Shown: one piece after another, positions 61,829 to 64,000 of the stretch | Layout: each line of letters begins with the position of its first letter | Position numbering within the stretch: the stretch's first letter is position 1 | Source of the DNA: Archangium lansingense | GTDB taxonomy: Bacteria > Myxococcota > Myxococcia > Myxococcales > Myxococcaceae | NCBI RefSeq assembly: GCF_026626635.1 | Contig: NZ_JAPNKA010000001.1 | Location: forward strand, 10,586,501 to 10,650,500 | DNA length: 64,000 bases | Reading direction: 5' to 3' | Program-made: the position numbers and the translations under genes | Notes under the pieces: model-generated | The model's input: the letters and a program-made list of their open reading frames with translations, nothing else | The model's database searches: none | Told to the model about the DNA's origin: nothing

Positions 61829-62509
61829 CTAGAGGCAGATGCGGATGTCCTGGCCAGGAATCGCACAAACCCCGTTTCTGGGAGTCCCCACTGGACACGT
61901 TCCGGCGGCGCCTCCGACGCCGGGGGTATAGCCACTGTTGACCACGGTGACGGGGAAGGTGAACTTGTTGCTCTCCACCACCTGCCCCCCGCTCAGCCGG
62001 CCGCGGGCCTTGACGGTGGTGAGGATGGTCACCGGCTCGGCACCAAACGTGATCGTCGACGCCAGCCGCGTGAGTGCCTGCGGGCCAAACGCCCGGACGA
62101 ACATGTAGCTCTCTTCCGGATCCGTCTCGGGACGGAAGACAGCGTAGATGGAGACGCGATCCACTTCGTCCGCGGGCAGGGAGACGCCCGAACGCGACGC
62201 CTGATAGGAGTAGACGACCTCGTTCAGGGTGATGTCGCCGAGTCCCTCTCCCGAGAAAGGCTCCTGCCCGATGGTGATGGGCTGCTGGAAGGTATTCGTC
62301 TCGACGCTCATCGCCAGCAGGTAGTTCGAGCCACCGGAGATATCGAGGTTGCCCTCGGTGATGAAGGCGTCCTCGTTTCCCGTGCAACCCTCCGTGTCAT
62401 CGAAATCCAGAGCCCGGGCCTGGACGAAGCGCACGGGGTTGTCACCTTGATTGGCCACACAGGCCAGCGGCGTTACTGCGAGTGCCGCAATCGCCATCAA
62501 TCGCTTCAT
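61829..62509 (-). CDS. Lipoprotein upstream-partner of the pilQ region
   Basis: This 226-aa protein has a signal peptide with lipobox TPLACVANQ (cleavage before Cys17). The mature part is strand-rich with conserved-looking aromatic and charged positions (VYSYQASRSGVSLPADEV, MFVRAFGPQALTRL). Two late Cys (GTCPVGTPRNGVCAI) and another near the end may form disulfides. AAGGAG precedes ATG 62509. The function is unknown. It lies 35 bp after pilQ, so a role in secretin or pilus biogenesis is possible. Confidence 0.75.
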   Translation of the reverse strand: MKRLMAIAALAVTPLACVANQGDNPVRFVQARALDFDDTEGCTGNEDAFITEGNLDISGGSNYLLAMSVETNTFQQPITIGQEPFSGEGLGDITLNEVVYSYQASRSGVSLPADEVDRVSIYAVFRPETDPEESYMFVRAFGPQALTRLASTITFGAEPVTILTTVKARGRLSGGQVVESNKFTFPVTVVNSGYTPGVGGAAGTCPVGTPRNGVCAIPGQDIRICL

Positions 62510-62544
62510 GGAGGTCGACTCCTTGGGCCGAACTGAGCGCCCTG

Positions 62545-64000
62545 CTACAGAGACTGGGCAATCGTCTGCCGGTTGAGAATGCGCGGCGTGATGAAGATGA
62601 GCAGCTCCTGCCGGTCATCACGCTCGCGGAAGTTCTTGAACAAGAGCCCCAGCACCGGGATCTTCGACAGGAAGGGCACCGCGTTGCTCTGGGTGCTGCC
62701 ACGGCGGACGTAGATGCCACCGATGACGGTGGTATCGCCGTCCTTGACCAGCACCTGGGTGTTGGCCTCCTTGCGCTGGATGGCGGGCTGGCCGTTGGCG
62801 CCAGTCTGAGAGGGATCCGGCTGGTTGTTGGCCGCGTTGATGCTCAGCAGGATGCTGCCATCCTGGGTGACATGGGGCGTCACCTCGAGCGACAGGCGCG
62901 CTTCGACGAAGGTGGTGTTGGCGCCAGAGGCGGACACCTGGCTGAACGGGATGGACACACCCTGGCTGATGCGAGCGGTGTTGTTGTCCAGCGTCGTGAC
63001 CTTGGGCGCGGAGATGGTCTTCACGACACCCTCGTTCTCCGCCGCCGAGATGCGCAGGTTGAGGGCGAGCGCACCACCGGCCGAGCCGAAGACGAAGCCC
63101 AGCGCACCACCGTTGCCCAGGCCCGCGCCCACCGGCAGGTTGACGGCGAAGTTGGGGATGTCCGAGACGCCCGGCGCGGTGCCTTCAACGCCACCCGTCA
63201 CCACGGCGGTGTTGGGGAAGACGAGGCCGGTGCTGTTACCCGTAGCCGGGCTGGCGGCGGCCTGACCACCCCACTGAACACCCAGTTCGCGGCTGAAGGA
63301 GGTGTTGGCCTCGACGATGCGGCTCTCGATGAGCACCTGCGGCGTCTGCGTGTCCAGGTTGCGCACCAGGGCCCGCGCCTTCTCCACGTTGGCGCGCACG
63401 TCCTTGACGATGAGCACGTTGGTGCGCGTATCCACCGTCACCGAGCCACGCTCGCTCAGCACGTCCTTCACGCGGGTCGCCATCTCGGTGGCCGTCGCAT
63501 AGTTCACCGGGAGGAGGTTCACCAGCAGCTCCTCCTGGGCCACGAGCGACTTCTTGCGCTCCTGGCGCAGCTTGGCCTCCTCCTCCAACGTCTTGAGCGG
63601 AGCCACGCGCACGATGTTGCCGATCTCCTCCTTGCCCAGCGACTTGGTGCGCAGGACGAGATCCAACGCCTGATCCCAAGGCACGTTGCGCAGGCGGATG
63701 GTCACCTTGCCCGACACGTCATCGGCCACGACGATGTTCTTCTTGGAGATCTCCGCGATGACGCGCAGCAGGTTCTGGATGTCGATGTCCTTGAACTCGA
63801 AGGACACCTTCTTGCCGCGGTAGCGGGCCTGCTGGGGCGCGCCCTCGGAGGCATAGGTGGGCGCCTCGGCGGTGAAGCCGGCGGTGCGCTGGGTGACCGT
63901 CACCTGCTCCGTCTTCACGCCCTTGACGCTCAGCCGCCAGGACAGGCCACCGGCCACCTGGCTCACGTTCTCCTCGATGGCGCCGTCGGCGGCCACCACC
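62545..64000 (-). CDS. pilQ: Type IV pilus secretin PilQ (N terminus beyond the window)
   Basis: About the last 485 residues are visible. First comes an STN/N0-type segment (VSFEFKDIDIQNLLRVIAEI, VTIRLRNVPWDQALDLVLRT), then an N1-like KH region (LVNLLPVNYATATEMATRVK, ERGSVTVDTRTNVLIVKDVR). The secretin core follows, with LIESRIVEANTSFSRELGVQ and the end block VPFLSKIPVLGLLFKNFRER with ELLIFITPRIL. PilQ forms the outer-membrane pore for pili. The gene is cut by the window edge, so the N-terminal AMIN domains are unseen. It heads the minus-strand run to sgmX. Confidence 0.95.
   Translation of the reverse strand, partial: VVAADGAIEENVSQVAGGLSWRLSVKGVKTEQVTVTQRTAGFTAEAPTYASEGAPQQARYRGKKVSFEFKDIDIQNLLRVIAEISKKNIVVADDVSGKVTIRLRNVPWDQALDLVLRTKSLGKEEIGNIVRVAPLKTLEEEAKLRQERKKSLVAQEELLVNLLPVNYATATEMATRVKDVLSERGSVTVDTRTNVLIVKDVRANVEKARALVRNLDTQTPQVLIESRIVEANTSFSRELGVQWGGQAAASPATGNSTGLVFPNTAVVTGGVEGTAPGVSDIPNFAVNLPVGAGLGNGGALGFVFGSAGGALALNLRISAAENEGVVKTISAPKVTTLDNNTARISQGVSIPFSQVSASGANTTFVEARLSLEVTPHVTQDGSILLSINAANNQPDPSQTGANGQPAIQRKEANTQVLVKDGDTTVIGGIYVRRGSTQSNAVPFLSKIPVLGLLFKNFRERDDRQELLIFITPRILNRQTIAQSL

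Overview
The window is high-GC chromosomal DNA from a myxobacterium (Myxococcota), most likely of the Cystobacterineae. The assignment rests on gene content. One contiguous minus-strand block runs pilQ, lipoprotein, roadblock protein (MglC type), efp, accB, accC, a large TPR protein (SgmX type), an ExeA-like ATPase, tamB and tamA, an order I know from Myxococcus xanthus. A CarF plasmalogen desaturase lies elsewhere in the window. I see no rRNA, tRNA, CRISPR array or complete insertion sequence.

Layout. 1-3.0 kb: a luciferase-like monooxygenase fused to remnants of an NRPS module, then an isolated gspC. 3.1-6.4 kb: a peroxide-stress module, oxyR divergent from katA plus an ankyrin gene, with an OxyR-type operator between them. 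6.4-8.9 kb: a threonine-rich leader peptide and attenuator-like structures ahead of a threonyl-tRNA synthetase that lacks its editing domain, then L-lactate dehydrogenase. 8.9-13.9 kb: envelope and unknown genes, including an esterase lipoprotein and glutaminyl cyclase. 13.9-20.1 kb (minus): ftsE-ftsX-envC, a Gfo/Idh oxidoreductase, a hydrolase and ctpA, a cell-wall remodelling cluster. 20.1-24.3 kb: a rearranged locus in which the 5' end of an SLC13/DASS transporter gene occurs three times (degenerate, truncated pseudogene, intact), with two cargo segments between the copies; one is AT-richer and encodes a Cys-rich lipoprotein plus a small partner. 24.3-28 kb: a conserved unknown gene, carF, murI and a triplicated-domain lipoprotein. 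28.2-31.5 kb: tolQ-tolR-tolA-tolB without pal. 31.7-40.7 kb: metabolic genes, a Ppx/GppA-MFS pair, and a TetR/VOC pair with a duplicated operator. 40.8-47.2 kb: a 750-aa unknown, a PlsC-like acyltransferase and two overlapping DNA methyltransferase genes. 47.2-64 kb: tamA/tamB and the motility/type IV pilus neighbourhood ending inside pilQ at the window edge.

How the genes work together. Much of the window concerns the envelope: FtsEX-EnvC activates peptidoglycan amidases, Tol energises outer-membrane invagination, TamAB moves lipid or protein to the outer membrane, and PilQ, SgmX and MglC serve polarised type IV pilus motility. The most unusual points are the attenuator plus editing-less ThrRS, the repeated capture of cargo at the DASS gene, the seven-POTRA TamA, the paired methyltransferases with an altered catalytic motif in one, and nested palindromes between gspC and oxyR.
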